Positions 14,026 to 27,535 of a DNA stretch of 64,000 bases are shown in pieces. The first letter of the stretch is position 1. Each line of letters begins with the position of its first letter. The position numbers were made by a program, and so were the translations under genes. This DNA comes from Drosophila pseudoobscura (taxonomy: Eukaryota > Arthropoda > Insecta > Diptera > Drosophilidae): positions 54,885,869 through 54,949,868 of the forward strand of contig NC_046683.1 in the NCBI RefSeq assembly GCF_009870125.1, given 5' to 3'. The notes under the pieces are model-generated. The model saw nothing but the letters and a program-made list of their open reading frames with translations. It searched no databases and was not told the origin of the DNA.

Positions 14026-15537
14026 CTATTTGCCTGAGATATAGCCTTCCGAAGAAGTGGATTTGCATTTCATTTCATGCAAATACTGGTTTGTTCTGCA
14101 GGCTATATCTCGGCTACACAGCGGCCGATCTGGGCGTGGCATGTCTCTTCGTGATCGGGAGAGTCCTGCCAACCGATTGGCATCAGAAAAAAGGACATCG
14201 AGCTCATCACGATTTTCGCAAAAAATCATGATGGTTACATCATTGAATTTGTCAAAAATCGGCCTCATTTTCGTGGTCGAGATTTTGATGCCATTCGACA
14301 GGCTGGATCCCCACGATCCTGGGAGAGTAGGTCCTTCGACGATCTGGCTTCATTTGTCTGAGATATAGCCTCCCGAAAATGTTAATTTAGACATCATGAA
14401 AATACTGGTTTTTTCTGCACGCTATATCTCGACTATTGATGGGCCGATCTGGGCGTGGCATGTCTCTTCGTGATCGGGAGAGTCCTGCCAACCGATTGGC
14501 ATCAGAAAAAAGGACATCGAGCTCATCACGATTTTCGCAAAAAATCATGATGTAACCATCATTGAATTTGTCAAAAATCGGCCTCATTTTCGTGGTCGAG
14601 ATTTTGATGCCATTCGACAGGCTGGATCCCCACGATCCTGGGAGAGTAGGTCCTTCGCCGATCTGGCCCTATTTGCCTGAGATATAGCCTTCCGAAGAAG
14701 TGCATTTGCATTTCATTTCATGCAAATACTGGTTTGTTCTGCAGGCTATATCTCGGCTACACAGCGGCCGATCTGGGCGTGGCATGTCTTTTCGTGATCG
14801 GGAGAGTCCTGCCAACCGATTGGCATCAGAAAAAAGGACATCGAGCTCATCACGATTTTCGCAAAAAATCATGATGGTTACATCATTGAATTTGTCAAAA
14901 ATCGGCCTCATTTTCGTGGTCGAGATTTTGATGCCATTCGACAGGCTGGATCCCCACGATCCTGGGAGAGTAGGTCCTTCGCCGATCTGGCCCTATTTGC
15001 CTGAGATATAGCCTTCCGAAGAAGTGGATTTGCATTTCATTTCATGCAAATACTGGTTTGTTCTGCAGGCTATATCTCGGCTACACAGCGGCCGATCTGG
15101 GCGTGGCATGTCTCTTCGTGATCGGGAGAGTCCTGCGAACCGATTGGCATCAGAAAAAAGGACATCGAGCTCATCACGATTTTCGCAAAAAATCATGATG
15201 GTTACATCATTGAATTTGTCAAAAATCGGCCTCATTTTCGTGGTCGAGATTTTGATGCCATTCGACAGGCTGGATCCCCACGATCCTGGGAGAGTAGGTC
15301 CTTCGACGATCTGGCTTCATTTGTCTGAGATATAGCCTCCCGAAAATGTTAATTTAGACATCATGAAAATACTGGTTTTTTCTGCACGCTATATCTCGAC
15401 TATTGATGGGCCGATCTGGGCGTGGCATGTCTCTTCGTGATCGGGAGAGTCCTGCCAACCGATTGGCATCAGAAAAAAGGACATCGAGCTCATCACGATT
15501 TTCGCAAAAAATCATGATGTAACCATCATTGAATTTG

Positions 15538-18089
15538 TCAAAAATCGGCCTCATTTTCGTGGTCGAGATTTTGATGCCATTCGACAGGCTGGATCCTCGC
15601 GGTCCTGAGAGAGTGGGTCCTTCGCCGATCTGGCCCTATTTGCCTGAGATATAGCCTTCCGAAGAAGTGGATTTGCATTTCATGCAAATACTGGTTTGTT
15701 CTGCAGGCTATATCTCGGCTACACAGCGGCCGATCTGGGCGTGGCATGTCTTTTCGTGATCGGGAGAGTCCTGCCAACCGATTGGCATCAGAAAAAAGGA
15801 CATCGAGCTCATCACGATTTTCGCAAAAAATCATGATGTAACCATCATTGAATTTGTCAAAAATCGGCCTCATTTTCGTGGTCGAGATTTTGATGCCATT
15901 CGACAGGCTGGATCCTCGCGGTCCTGAGAGAGTAGGTCCTTCGACGATCTGGCTTCATTTGTCTGAGATATAGCCTCCCGAAAATGTTAATTTAGACATC
16001 ATGAAAATACTGGTTTTTTCTGCACGCTATATCTCGACTATTGATGGGCCGATCTGGGCGCGGCATGTCTTTTCGTGATCGGGAGAGTCCTGCCAACCGA
16101 TTGGCATCAGAAAAAAGGACATCGAGCTCATCACGATTTTCGCAAAAAATCATGATGTAACCATCATTGAATTTGTCAAAAATCGGCCTCATTTTCGTGG
16201 TCGAGATTTTGATGCCATTCGACAGGCTGGATCCCTAGGATCCTGGGAGAGTAGGTCCTTCGCCGATCTGGCCCTATTTGCCTGAGATATAGCCTCCCGA
16301 AAATGTTAATTTAGACGTCATGAAAATACTGGTTTTTTCTGCACGCTATATCTCGACTATTGATGGGCCGATCTGGGCGCGGCATGTCTTTTCGTGATCG
16401 GGAGAGTCCTGCCAACCGATTGGCATCAGAAAAAAGGACATCGAGCTCATCACGATTTTCGCAAAAAATCATGATGTAACCATCATTGAATTTGTCAAAA
16501 ATCGGCCCCATTTTCGTAGCCGAGATTTTGATGCCGACCGACAGGCTGGATCCTCGCGGTCCTGAGAGAGTGGGTCCTTCGCCGATCTGGCCCTATTTGC
16601 CTGAGATATAGCCTCCCGAAAATGTTAATTTAGACGTCATGAAAATACTGGTTTTTTCTGCACGCTATATCTCGACTATTGATGGGCCGATCTGGGCGCG
16701 GCATGTCTTTTCGTGATCGGGAGAGTCCTGCCAACCGATTGGCATCAGAAAAAAGGACATCGAGCTCATCACGATTTTCGCAAAAAATCATGATGTAACC
16801 ATCATTGAATTTGTCAAAAATCGGCCTCATTTTCGTGGTCGAGATTTTGATGCCATTCGACAGGCTGGATCCTCGCGGTCCTGAGAGAGTGGGTCCTTCG
16901 CCGATCTGGCCCTATTTGCCTGAGATATAGCCTTCCGAAGAAGTGGATTTGCATTTCATGCAAATACTGGTTTGTTCTGCAGGCTATATCTCGGCTACAC
17001 AGCGGCCGATCTGGGCGTGGCATGTCTTTTCGTGATCGGGAGAGTCCTGCCAACCGATTGGCATCAGAAAAAAGGACATCGAGCTCATCACGATTTTCGC
17101 AAAAAATCATGATGTAACCATCATTGAATTTGTCAAAAATCGGCCTCATTTTCGTGGTCGAGATTTTGATGCCATTCGACAGGCTGGATCCTCGCGGTCC
17201 TGAGAGAGTAGGTCCTTCGACGATCTGGCTTCATTTGTCTGAGATATAGCCTCCCGAAAATGTTAATTTAGACATCATGAAAATACTGGTTTTTTCTGCA
17301 CGCTATATCTCGACTATTGATGGGCCGATCTGGGCGCGGCATGTCTTTTCGTGATCGGGAGAGTCCTGCCAACCGATTGGCATCAGAAAAAAGGACATCG
17401 AGCTCATCACGATTTTCGCAAAAAATCATGATGTAACCATCATTGAATTTGTCAAAAATCGGCCTCATTTTCGTGGTCGAGATTTTGATGCCATTCGACA
17501 GGCTGGATCCCTAGGATCCTGGGAGAGTAGGTCCTTCGCCGATCTGGCCCTATTTGCCTGAGATATAGCCTCCCGAAAATGTTAATTTAGACGTCATGAA
17601 AATACTGGTTTTTTCTGCACGCTATATCTCGACTATTGATGGGCCGATCTGGGCGCGGCATGTCTTTTCGTGATCGGGAGAGTCCTGCCAACCGATTGGC
17701 ATCAGAAAAAAGGACATCGAGCTCATCACGATTTTCGCAAAAAATCATGATGTAACCATCATTGAATTTGTCAAAAATCGGCCCCATTTTCGTAGCCGAG
17801 ATTTTGATGCCGACCGACAGGCTGGATCCTCGCGGTCCTGAGAGAGTGGGTCCTTCGCCGATCTGGCCCTATTTGCCTGAGATATAGCCTCCCGAAAATG
17901 TTAATTTAGACGTCATGAAAATACTGGTTTTTTCTGCACGCTATATCTCGACTATTGATGGGCCGATCTGGGCGCGGCATGTCTTTTCGTGATCGGGAGA
18001 GTCCTGCCAACCGATTGGCATCAGAAAAAAGGACATCGAGCTCATCACGATTTTCGCAAAAAATCATGATGGTTACATCATTGAATTTG
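15538..18089. repeat. Two tandem copies of a 1276-bp, four-unit higher-order repeat
   Basis: The unit series starting at about 15538 is repeated from about 16814 with a period of 1276 bp (four 319-bp units). Both copies contain the combination 'ggatcctcgcggtcctgagagagtag' of two otherwise separate variants (near 15911 and 17187), and both contain the 'ccctaggatcc' variant (near 16230 and 17506). The second copy diverges toward its right end, where the hairpin orientation differs at the last unit. Confidence 0.8.
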
Positions 18090-21000
18090 TCAAAAATCGG
18101 CCTCATTTTCGTGGTCGAGATTTTGATGCCATTCGACAGGCTGGATCCCCACGATCCTGGGAGAGTAGGTCCTTCGCCGATCTGGCCCTATTTGCCTGAG
18201 ATATAGCCTTCCGAAGAAGTGGATTTGCATTTCATTTCATGCAAATACTGGTTTGTTCTGCAGGCTATATCTCGGCTCTCGGCTCTCGGTCCTGCCAACC
18301 GATTGGCATCAGAAAAAAGGACATCGAGCTCATCACGATTTTCGCAAAAAATCATGATGGTTACATCATTGAATTTGTCAAAAATCGGCCTCATTTTCGT
18401 GGTCGAGATTTTGATGCCATTCGACAGGCTGGATCCCCACGATCCTGGGAGAGTAGGTCCTTCGACGATCTGGCTTCATTTGTCTGAGATATAGCCTCCC
18501 GAAAATGTTAATTTAGACATCATGAAAATACTGGTTTTTTCTGCACGCTATATCTCGACTATTGATGGGCCGATCTGGGCGTGGCATGTCTCTTCGTGAT
18601 CGGGAGAGTCCTGCCAACCGATTGGCATCAGAAAAAAGGACATCGAGCTCATCACGATTTTCGCAAAAAATCATGATGTAACCATCATTGAATTTGTCAA
18701 AAATCGGCCTCATTTTCGTGGTCGAGATTTTGATGCCATTCGACAGGCTGGATCCTCGCGGTCCTGAGAGAGTGGGTCCTTCGCCGATCTGGCCCTATTT
18801 GCCTGAGATATAGCCTTCCGAAGAAGTGGATTTGCATTTCATGCAAATACTGGTTTGTTCTGCAGGCTATATCTCGGCTACACAGCGGCCGATCTGGGCG
18901 TGGCATGTCTTTTCGTGATCGGGAGAGTCCTGCCAACCGATTGGCATCAGAAAAAAGGACATCGAGCTCATCACGATTTTCGCAAAAAATCATGATGTAA
19001 CCATCATTGAATTTGTCAAAAATCGGCCTCATTTTCGTGGTCGAGATTTTGATGCCATTCGACAGGCTGGATCCCCACGATCCTGGGAGAGTAGGTCCTT
19101 CGACGATCTGGCTTCATTTGTCTGAGATATAGCCTCCCGAAAATGTTAATTTAGACATCATGAAAATACTGGTTTTTTCTGCACGCTATATCTCGACTAT
19201 TGATGGGCCGATCTGGGCGTGGCATGTCTTTTCGTGATCGGGAGAGTCCTGCCAACCGATTGGCATCAGAAAAAAGGACATCGAGCTCATCACGATTTTC
19301 GCAAAAAATCATGATGTAACCATCATTGAATTTGTCAAAAATCGGCCTCATTTTCGTGGTCGAGATTTTGATGCCATTCGACAGGCTGGATCCTCGCGGT
19401 CCTGAGAGAGTGGGTCCTTCGCCGATCTGGCCCTATTTGCCTGAGATATAGCCTTCCGAAGAAGTGGATTTGCATTTCATTTCATGCAAATACTGGTTTG
19501 TTCTGCAGGCTATATCTCGGCTACACAGCGGCCGATCTGGGCGTGGCATGTCTCTTCGTGATCGGGAGAGTCCTGCCAACCGATTGGCATCAGAAAAAAG
19601 GACATCGAGCTCATCACGATTTTCGCAAAAAATCATGATGTAACCATCATTGAATTTGTCAAAAATCGGCCTCATTTTCGTGGTCGAGATTTTGATGCCA
19701 TTCGACAGGCTGGATCCCCACGATCCTGGGAGAGTAGGTCCTTCGACGATCTGGCTTCATTTGTCTGAGATATAGCCTCCCGAAAATGTTAATTTAGACA
19801 TCATGAAAATACTGGTTTTTTCTGCACGCTATATCTCGACTATTGATGGGCCGATCTGGGCGTGGCATGTCTTTTCGTGATCGGGAGAGTCCTGCCAACC
19901 GATTGGCATCAGAAAAAAGGACATCGAGCTCATCACGATTTTCGCAAAAAATCATGATGTAACCATCATTGAATTTGTCAAAAATCGGCCTCATTTTCGT
20001 GGTCGAGATTTTGATGCCATTCGACAGGCTGGATCCCCACGATCCTGGGAGAGTAGGTCCTTCGCCGATCTGGCCCTATTTGCCTGAGATATAGCCTTCC
20101 GAAGAAGTGGATTTGCATTTCATTTCATGCAAATACTGGTTTGTTCTGCAGGCTATATCTCGGCTACACAGCGGCCGATCTGGGCGTGGCATGTCTCTTC
20201 GTGATCGGGAGAGTCCTGCCAACCGATTGGCATCAGAAAAAAGGACATCGAGCTCATCACGATTTTCGCAAAAAATCATGATGGTTACATCATTGAATTT
20301 GTCAAAAATCGGCCTCATTTTCGTGGTCGAGATTTTGATGCCATTCGACAGGCTGGATCCCCACGATCCTGGGAGAGTAGGTCCTTCGACGATCTGGCTT
20401 CATTTGTCTGAGATATAGCCTCCCGAAAATGTTAATTTAGACATCATGAAAATACTGGTTTTTTCTGCACGCTATATCTCGACTATTGATGGGCCGATCT
20501 GGGCGTGGCATGTCTCTTCGTGATCGGGAGAGTCCTGCCAACCGATTGGCATCAGAAAAAAGGACATCGAGCTCATCACGATTTTCGCAAAAAATCATGA
20601 TGTAACCATCATTGAATTTGTCAAAAATCGGCCCCATTTTCGTAGCCGAGATTTTGATGCCGACCGACAGGCTGGATCCTCGCGGTCCTGTGAGAGTGGG
20701 TCCTTCGCCGATCTGGCCCTATTTGCCTGAGATATAGCCTTCCGAAGAAGTGGATTTGCATTTCATTTCATGCAAATACTGGTTTGTTCTGCAGGCTATA
20801 TCTCGGCTACACAGCGGCCGATCTGGGCGTGGCATGTCTTTTCGTGATCGTGAGAGTCCTGCCAACCGATTGGCATCAGAAAAAAGGACATCGAGCTCAT
20901 CACGATTTTCGCAAAAAATCATGATGATCATTGAATTTGTCAAAAATCGGCCTCATTTTCGTGGTCGAGATTTTGATGCCATTCGACAGGCTGGATCCTC

Positions 21001-24000
21001 GCGGTCCTGAGAGAGTGGGTCCTTCGCCGATCTGGCCCTATTTGCCTGAGATATAGCCTTCCGAAGAAGTGGATTTGCATTTCATTTCATGCAAATACTG
21101 GTTTGTTCTGCAGGCTATATCTCGGCTACACAGCGGCCGATCTGGGCGTGGCATGTCTTTTCGTGATCGTGAGAGTCCTGCCAACCGATTGGCATCAGAA
21201 AAAAGGACATCGAGCTCATCACGATTTTCGCAAAAAATCATGATGTAACCATCATTGAATTTGTCAAAAATCGGCCCCATTTTCGTAGCCGAGATTTTGA
21301 TGCCGACCGACAGGCTGGATCCTCGCGGTCCTGTGAGAGTGGGTCCTTCGCCGATCTGGCCCTATTTGCCTGAGATATAGCCTCCCGAAAATGTTAATTT
21401 AGACGTCATGAAAATACTGGTTTTTTCTGCACGCTATATCTCGACTATTGATGGGCCGATTTGGGCGTGGCATGTCTCTTCGTGATCGGGAGAGTCCTGC
21501 CAACCGATTGGCATCAGAAAAAAGGACATCGAGCTCATCACGATTTTCGCAAAAAATCATGATGGTTACATCATTGAATTTGTCAAAAATCGGCCTCATT
21601 TTCGTGGTCGAGATTTTGATGCCATTCGACAGGCTGGATCCCCACGATCCTGGGAGAGTAGGTCCTTCGCCGATCTGGCCCTATTTGCCTGAGATATAGC
21701 CTTCCGAAGAAGTGGATTTGCATTTCATGCAAATACTGGTTTGTTCTGCAGGCTATATCTCGGCTACACAGCGGCCGATCTGGGCGTGGCATGTCTCTTC
21801 GTGATCGGGAGAGTCCTGCCAACCGATTGGCATCAGAAAAAAGGACATCGAGCTCATCACGATTTTCGCAAAAAATCATGATGGTTACATCATTGAATTT
21901 GTCAAAAATCGGCCTCATTTTCGTGGTCGAGATTTTGATGCCATTCGACAGGCTGGATCCCCACGATCCTGGGAGAGTAGGTCCTTCGCCGATCTGGCCC
22001 TATTTGCCTGAGATATAGCCTTCCGAAGAAGTGGATTTGCATTTCATGCAAATACTGGTTTGTTCTGCAGGCTATATCTCGGCTACACAGCGGCCGATCT
22101 GGGCGTGGCATGTCTCTTCGTGATCGGGAGAGTCCTGCCAACCGATTGGCATCAGAAAAAAGGACATCGAGCTCATCACGATTTTCGCAAAAAATCATGA
22201 TGGTTACATCATTGAATTTGTCAAAAATCGGCCTCATTTTCGTGGTCGAGATTTTGATGCCATTCGACAGGCTGGATCCCCACGATCCTGGGAGAGTAGG
22301 TCCTTCGACGATCTGGCTTCATTTGTCTGAGATATAGCCTCCCGAAAATGTTAATTTAGACATCATGAAAATACTGGTTTTTTCTGCACGCTATATCTCG
22401 ACTATTGATGGGCCGATCTGGGCGTGGCATGTCTCTTCGTGATCGGGAGAGTCCTGCCAACCGATTGGCATCAGAAAAAAGGACATCGAGCTCATCACGA
22501 TTTTCGCAAAAAATCATGATGTAACCATCATTGAATTTGTCAAAAATCGGCCTCATTTTCGTGGTCGAGATTTTGATGCCATTCGACAGGCTGGATCCCC
22601 ACGATCCTGGGAGAGTAGGTCCTTCGCCGATCTGGCCCTATTTGCCTGAGATATAGCCTTCCGAAGAAGTGGATTTGCATTTCATTTCATGCAAATACTG
22701 GTTTGTTCTGCAGGCTATATCTCGGCTACACAGCGGCCGATCTGGGCGTGGCATGTCTCTTCGTGATCGGGAGAGTCCTGCCAACCGATTGGCATCAGAA
22801 AAAAGGACATCGAGCTCATCACGATTTTCGCAAAAAATCATGATGGTTACATCATTGAATTTGTCAAAAATCGGCCTCATTTTCGTGGTCGAGATTTTGA
22901 TGCCATTCGACAGGCTGGATCCCCACGATCCTGGGAGAGTAGGTCCTTCGACGATCTGGCTTCATTTGTCTGAGATATAGCCTCCCGAAAATGTTAATTT
23001 AGACATCATGAAAATACTGGTTTTTTCTGCACGCTATATCTCGACTATTGATGGGCCGATCTGGGCGTGGCATGTCTCTTCGTGATCGGGAGAGTCCTGC
23101 CAACCGATTGGCATCAGAAAAAAGGACATCGAGCTCATCACGATTTTCGCAAAAAATCATGATGTAACCATCATTGAATTTGTCAAAAATCGGCCTCATT
23201 TTCGTGGTCGAGATTTTGATGCCATTCGACAGGCTGGATCCTCGCGGTCCTGAGAGAGTGGGTCCTTCGCCGATCTGGCCCTATTTGCCTGAGATATAGC
23301 CTTCCGAAGAAGTGGATTTGCATTTCATGCAAATACTGGTTTGTTCTGCAGGCTATATCTCGGCTACACAGCGGCCGATCTGGGCGTGGCATGTCTTTTC
23401 GTGATCGGGAGAGTCCTGCCAACCGATTGGCATCAGAAAAAAGGACATCGAGCTCATCACGATTTTCGCAAAAAATCATGATGTAACCATCATTGAATTT
23501 GTCAAAAATCGGCCTCATTTTCGTGGTCGAGATTTTGATGCCATTCGACAGGCTGGATCCTCGCGGTCCTGAGAGAGTGGGTCCTTCGCCGATCTGGCCC
23601 TATTTGCCTGAGATATAGCCTTCCGAAGAAGTGGATTTGCATTTCATGCAAATACTGGTTTGTTCTGCAGGCTATATCTCGGCTACACAGCGGCCGATCT
23701 GGGCGTGGCATGTCTTTTCGTGATCGGGAGAGTCCTGCCAACCGATTGGCATCAGAAAAAAGGACATCGAGCTCATCACGATTTTCGCAAAAAATCATGA
23801 TGTAACCATCATTGAATTTGTCAAAAATCGGCCTCATTTTCGTGGTCGAGATTTTGATGCCATTCGACAGGCTGGATCCCCACGATCCTGGGAGAGTAGG
23901 TCCTTCGACGATCTGGCTTCATTTGTCTGAGATATAGCCTCCCGAAAATGTTAATTTAGACATCATGAAAATACTGGTTTTTTCTGCACGCTATATCTCG

Positions 24001-27000
24001 ACTATTGATGGGCCGATCTGGGCGTGGCATGTCTTTTCGTGATCGGGAGAGTCCTGCCAACCGATTGGCATCAGAAAAAAGGACATCGAGCTCATCACGA
24101 TTTTCGCAAAAAATCATGATGTAACCATCATTGAATTTGTCAAAAATCGGCCTCATTTTCGTGGTCGAGATTTTGATGCCATTCGACAGGCTGGATCCTC
24201 GCGGTCCTGAGAGAGTGGGTCCTTCGCCGATCTGGCCCTATTTGCCTGAGATATAGCCTTCCGAAGAAGTGGATTTGCATTTCATTTCATGCAAATACTG
24301 GTTTGTTCTGCAGGCTATATCTCGGCTACACAGCGGCCGATCTGGGCGTGGCATGTCTTTTCGTGATCGGGAGAGTCCTGCCAACCGATTGGCATCAGAA
24401 AAAAGGACATCGAGCTCATCACGATTTTCGCAAAAAATCATGATGGTTACATCATTGAATTTGTCAAAAATCGGCCTCATTTTCGTGGTCGAGATTTTGA
24501 TGCCATTCGACAGGCTGGATCCTCGTGGTCCTGGGAGAGTAGGTCCTTCGCCGATCTGGCCCTATTTGCCTGAGATATAGCCTTCCGAAGAAGTGGATTT
24601 GCATTTCATTTCATGCAAATACTGGTTTGTTCTGCAGGCTATATCTCGGCTACACAGCGGCCGATCTGGGCGTGGCATGTCTTTTCGTGATCGGGAGAGT
24701 CCTGCCAACCGATTGGCATCAGAAAAAAGGACATCGAGCTCATCACGATTTTCGCAAAAAATCATGATGTAACCATCATTGAATTTGTCAAAAATCGGCC
24801 TCATTTTCGTGGTCGAGATTTTGATGCCATTCGACAGGCTGGATCCTCGCGGTCCTGAGAGAGTGGGTCCTTCGCCGATCTGGCCCTATTTGCCTGAGAT
24901 ATAGCCTTCCGAAGAAGTGCATTTGCATTTCATTTCATGCAAATACTGGTTTGTTCTGCAGGCTATATCTCGGCTACACAGCGGCCGATCTGGGCGTGGC
25001 ATGTCTTTTCGTGATCGGGAGAGTCCTGCCAACCGATTGGCATCAGAAAAAAGGACATCGAGCTCATCACGATTTTCGCAAAAAATCATGATGGTTACAT
25101 CATTGAATTTGTCAAAAATCGGCCTCATTTTCGTAGGCGAGATTATGATGCCGACCGACAGGCTGGATCCCTAGGATCCTGGGAGAGTAGGTCCTTCGCC
25201 GATCTGGCCCTATTTGCCTGAGATATAGCCTTCCGAAGAAGTGCATTTGCATTTCATTTCATGCAAATACTGGTTTGTTCTGCAGGCTATATCTCGGCTA
25301 CACAGCGGCCGATCTGGGCGTGGCATGTCTTTTCGTGATCGGGAGAGTCCTGCCAACCGATTGGCATCAGAAAAAAGGACATCGAGCTCATCACGATTTT
25401 CGCAAAAAATCATGATGGTTACATCATTGAATTTGTCAAAAATCGGCCTCATTTTCGTGGTCGAGATTTTGATGCCATTCGACAGGCTGGATCCTCGTGG
25501 TCCTGAGAGAGTGGGTCCTTCGCCGATCTGGCCCTATTTGCCTGAGATATAGCCTTCCGAAGAAGTGCATTTGCATTTCATTTCATGCAAATACTGGTTT
25601 GTTCTGCAGGCTATATCTCGGCTACACAGCGGCCGATCTGGGCGTGGCATGTCTTTTCGTGATCGGGAGAGTCCTGCCAACCGATTGGCATCAGAAAAAA
25701 GGACATCGAGCTCATCACGATTTTCGCAAAAAATCATGATGGTTACATCATTGAATTTGTCAAAAATCGGCCTCATTTTCGTGGTCGAGATTTTGATGCC
25801 ATTCGACAGGCTGGATCCCCACGATCCTGGGAGAGTAGGTCCTTCGCCGATCTGGCCCTATTTGCCTGAGATATAGCCTTCCGAAGAAGTGGATTTGCAT
25901 TTCATTTCATGCAAATACTGGTTTGTTCTGCAGGCTATATCTCGGCTACACAGCGGCCGATCTGGGCGTGGCATGTCTTTTCGTGATCGGGAGAGTCCTG
26001 CCAACCGATTGGCATCAGAAAAAAGGACATCGAGCTCATCACGATTTTCGCAAAAAATCATGATGGTTACATCATTGAATTTGTCAAAAATCGGCCTCAT
26101 TTTCGTGGTCGAGATTTTGATGCCATTCGACAGGCTGGATCCCCACGATCCTGGGAGAGTAGGTCCTTCGACGATCTGGCCTCATTTGTCTGAGATATAG
26201 CCTCCCGAAAATGTTAATTTAGACATCATGAAAATACTGGTTTTTTCTGCACGCTATATCTCGACTATTGATGGGCCGATTTGGGCGTGGCATGTCTCTT
26301 CGTGATCGGGAGAGTCCTGCCAACCGATTGGCATCAGAAAAAAGGACATCGAGCTCATCACGATTTTCGCAAAAAATCATGATGGTTACATCATTGAATT
26401 TGTCAAAAATCGGCCTCATTTTCGTGGTCGAGATTTTGATGCCATTCGACAGGCTGGATCCCCACGATCCTGGGAGAGTAGGTCCTTCGACGATCTGGCC
26501 TCATTTGTCTGAGATATAGCCTCCCGAAAATGTTAATTTAGACATCATGAAAATACTGGTTTTTTCTGCACGCTATATCTCGACTATTGATGGGCCGATT
26601 TGGGCGTGGCATGTCTCTTCGTGATCGGGAGAGTCCTGCCAACCGATTGGCATCAGAAAAAAGGACATCGAGCTCATCACGATTTTCGCAAAAAATCATG
26701 ATGGTTACATCATTGAATTTGTCAAAAATCGGCCTCATTTTCGTGGTCGAGATTTTGATGCCATTCGACAGGCTGGATCCCCACGATCCTGGGAGAGTAG
26801 GTCCTTCGCCGATCTGGCCCTATTTGCCTGAGATATAGCCTTCCGAAGAAGTGGATTTGCATTTCATTTCATGCAAATACTGGTTTGTTCTGCAGGCTAT
26901 ATCTCGGCTACACAGCGGCCGATCTGGGCGTGGCATGTCTCTTCGTGATCGGGAGAGTCCTGCCAACCGATTGGCATCAGAAAAAAGGACATCGAGCTCA

Positions 27001-27535
27001 TCACGATTTTCGCAAAAAATTATGATGGTTACATCATTGAATTTGTCAAAAATCGGCCTCATTTTCGTGGTCGAGATTTTGATGCCATTCGACAGGCTGG
27101 ATCCTCGCGGTCCTGAGAGAGTGGGTCCTTCGCCGATCTGGCCCTATTTGCCTGAGATATAGCCTTCCGAAGAAGTGGATTTGCATTTCATGCAAATACT
27201 GGTTTGTTCTGCAGGCTATATCTCGGCTACACAGCGGCCGATCTGGGCGTGGCATGTCTCTTCGTGATCGGGAGAGTCCTGCCAACCGATTGGCATCAGA
27301 AAAAAGGACATCGAGCTCATCACGATTTTCGCAAAAAATCATGATGTAACCATCATTGAATTTGTCAAAAATCGGCCTCATTTTCGTGGTCGAGATTTTG
27401 ATGCCATTCGACAGGCTGGATCCCCACGATCCTAAGAGAGTAGGTCCTTCGCCAATCTGGCCCCATTTGTCTGAGATATAGCCTTCCGAAAATGTTAATT
27501 TACACATCATGAAAATATTTAATCCGCTATATCTC

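Larger units (their letters stand above)
1..27535. repeat. Complex satellite array, ~319-324 bp units, about 87 copies
   Basis: The whole interval is head-to-tail copies of one unit, truncated by the left edge of the window. I count about 87 units. Type A units (about 39, 319 bp) carry a segment with 'gttaatttagac' and 'ctcgactattgatggg'. Type B units (about 40) carry 'gatttgcatttcatgcaaat' and 'ctacacagcggcc'; they are 319 or 324 bp depending on one or two copies of 'ttcat'. Type C units (7, about 287 bp) resemble B but replace the 'acacagcgg...gggag' segment with 'ctcggctct'. Copies are nearly identical apart from these blocks, which points to strong homogenisation. Every unit contains short open frames on both strands, but they are by-products of the repeat. 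No transposase, reverse transcriptase or terminal repeat is visible. I do not recognise the family; it does not look like the melanogaster 359-bp (1.688) repeat as I remember it. Confidence 0.97.

Noticed and set aside
1-27535. Many open frames of 60-111 codons on both strands of the satellite, some similar enough to look like a repeated small gene
   Set aside because: They are present on both strands, change with each block variant, stop or frameshift at indels, and show no bias toward silent changes. They reflect the repeat itself.
1-27535. CRISPR-like repeat-spacer structure
   Set aside because: Units are over 280 bp with no unique spacers, and the host is a eukaryote.
1-27535. A tandem transposon or rDNA spacer
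   Set aside because: No terminal repeats, enzyme genes or rRNA sequence are visible, and the units are simple head-to-tail copies.
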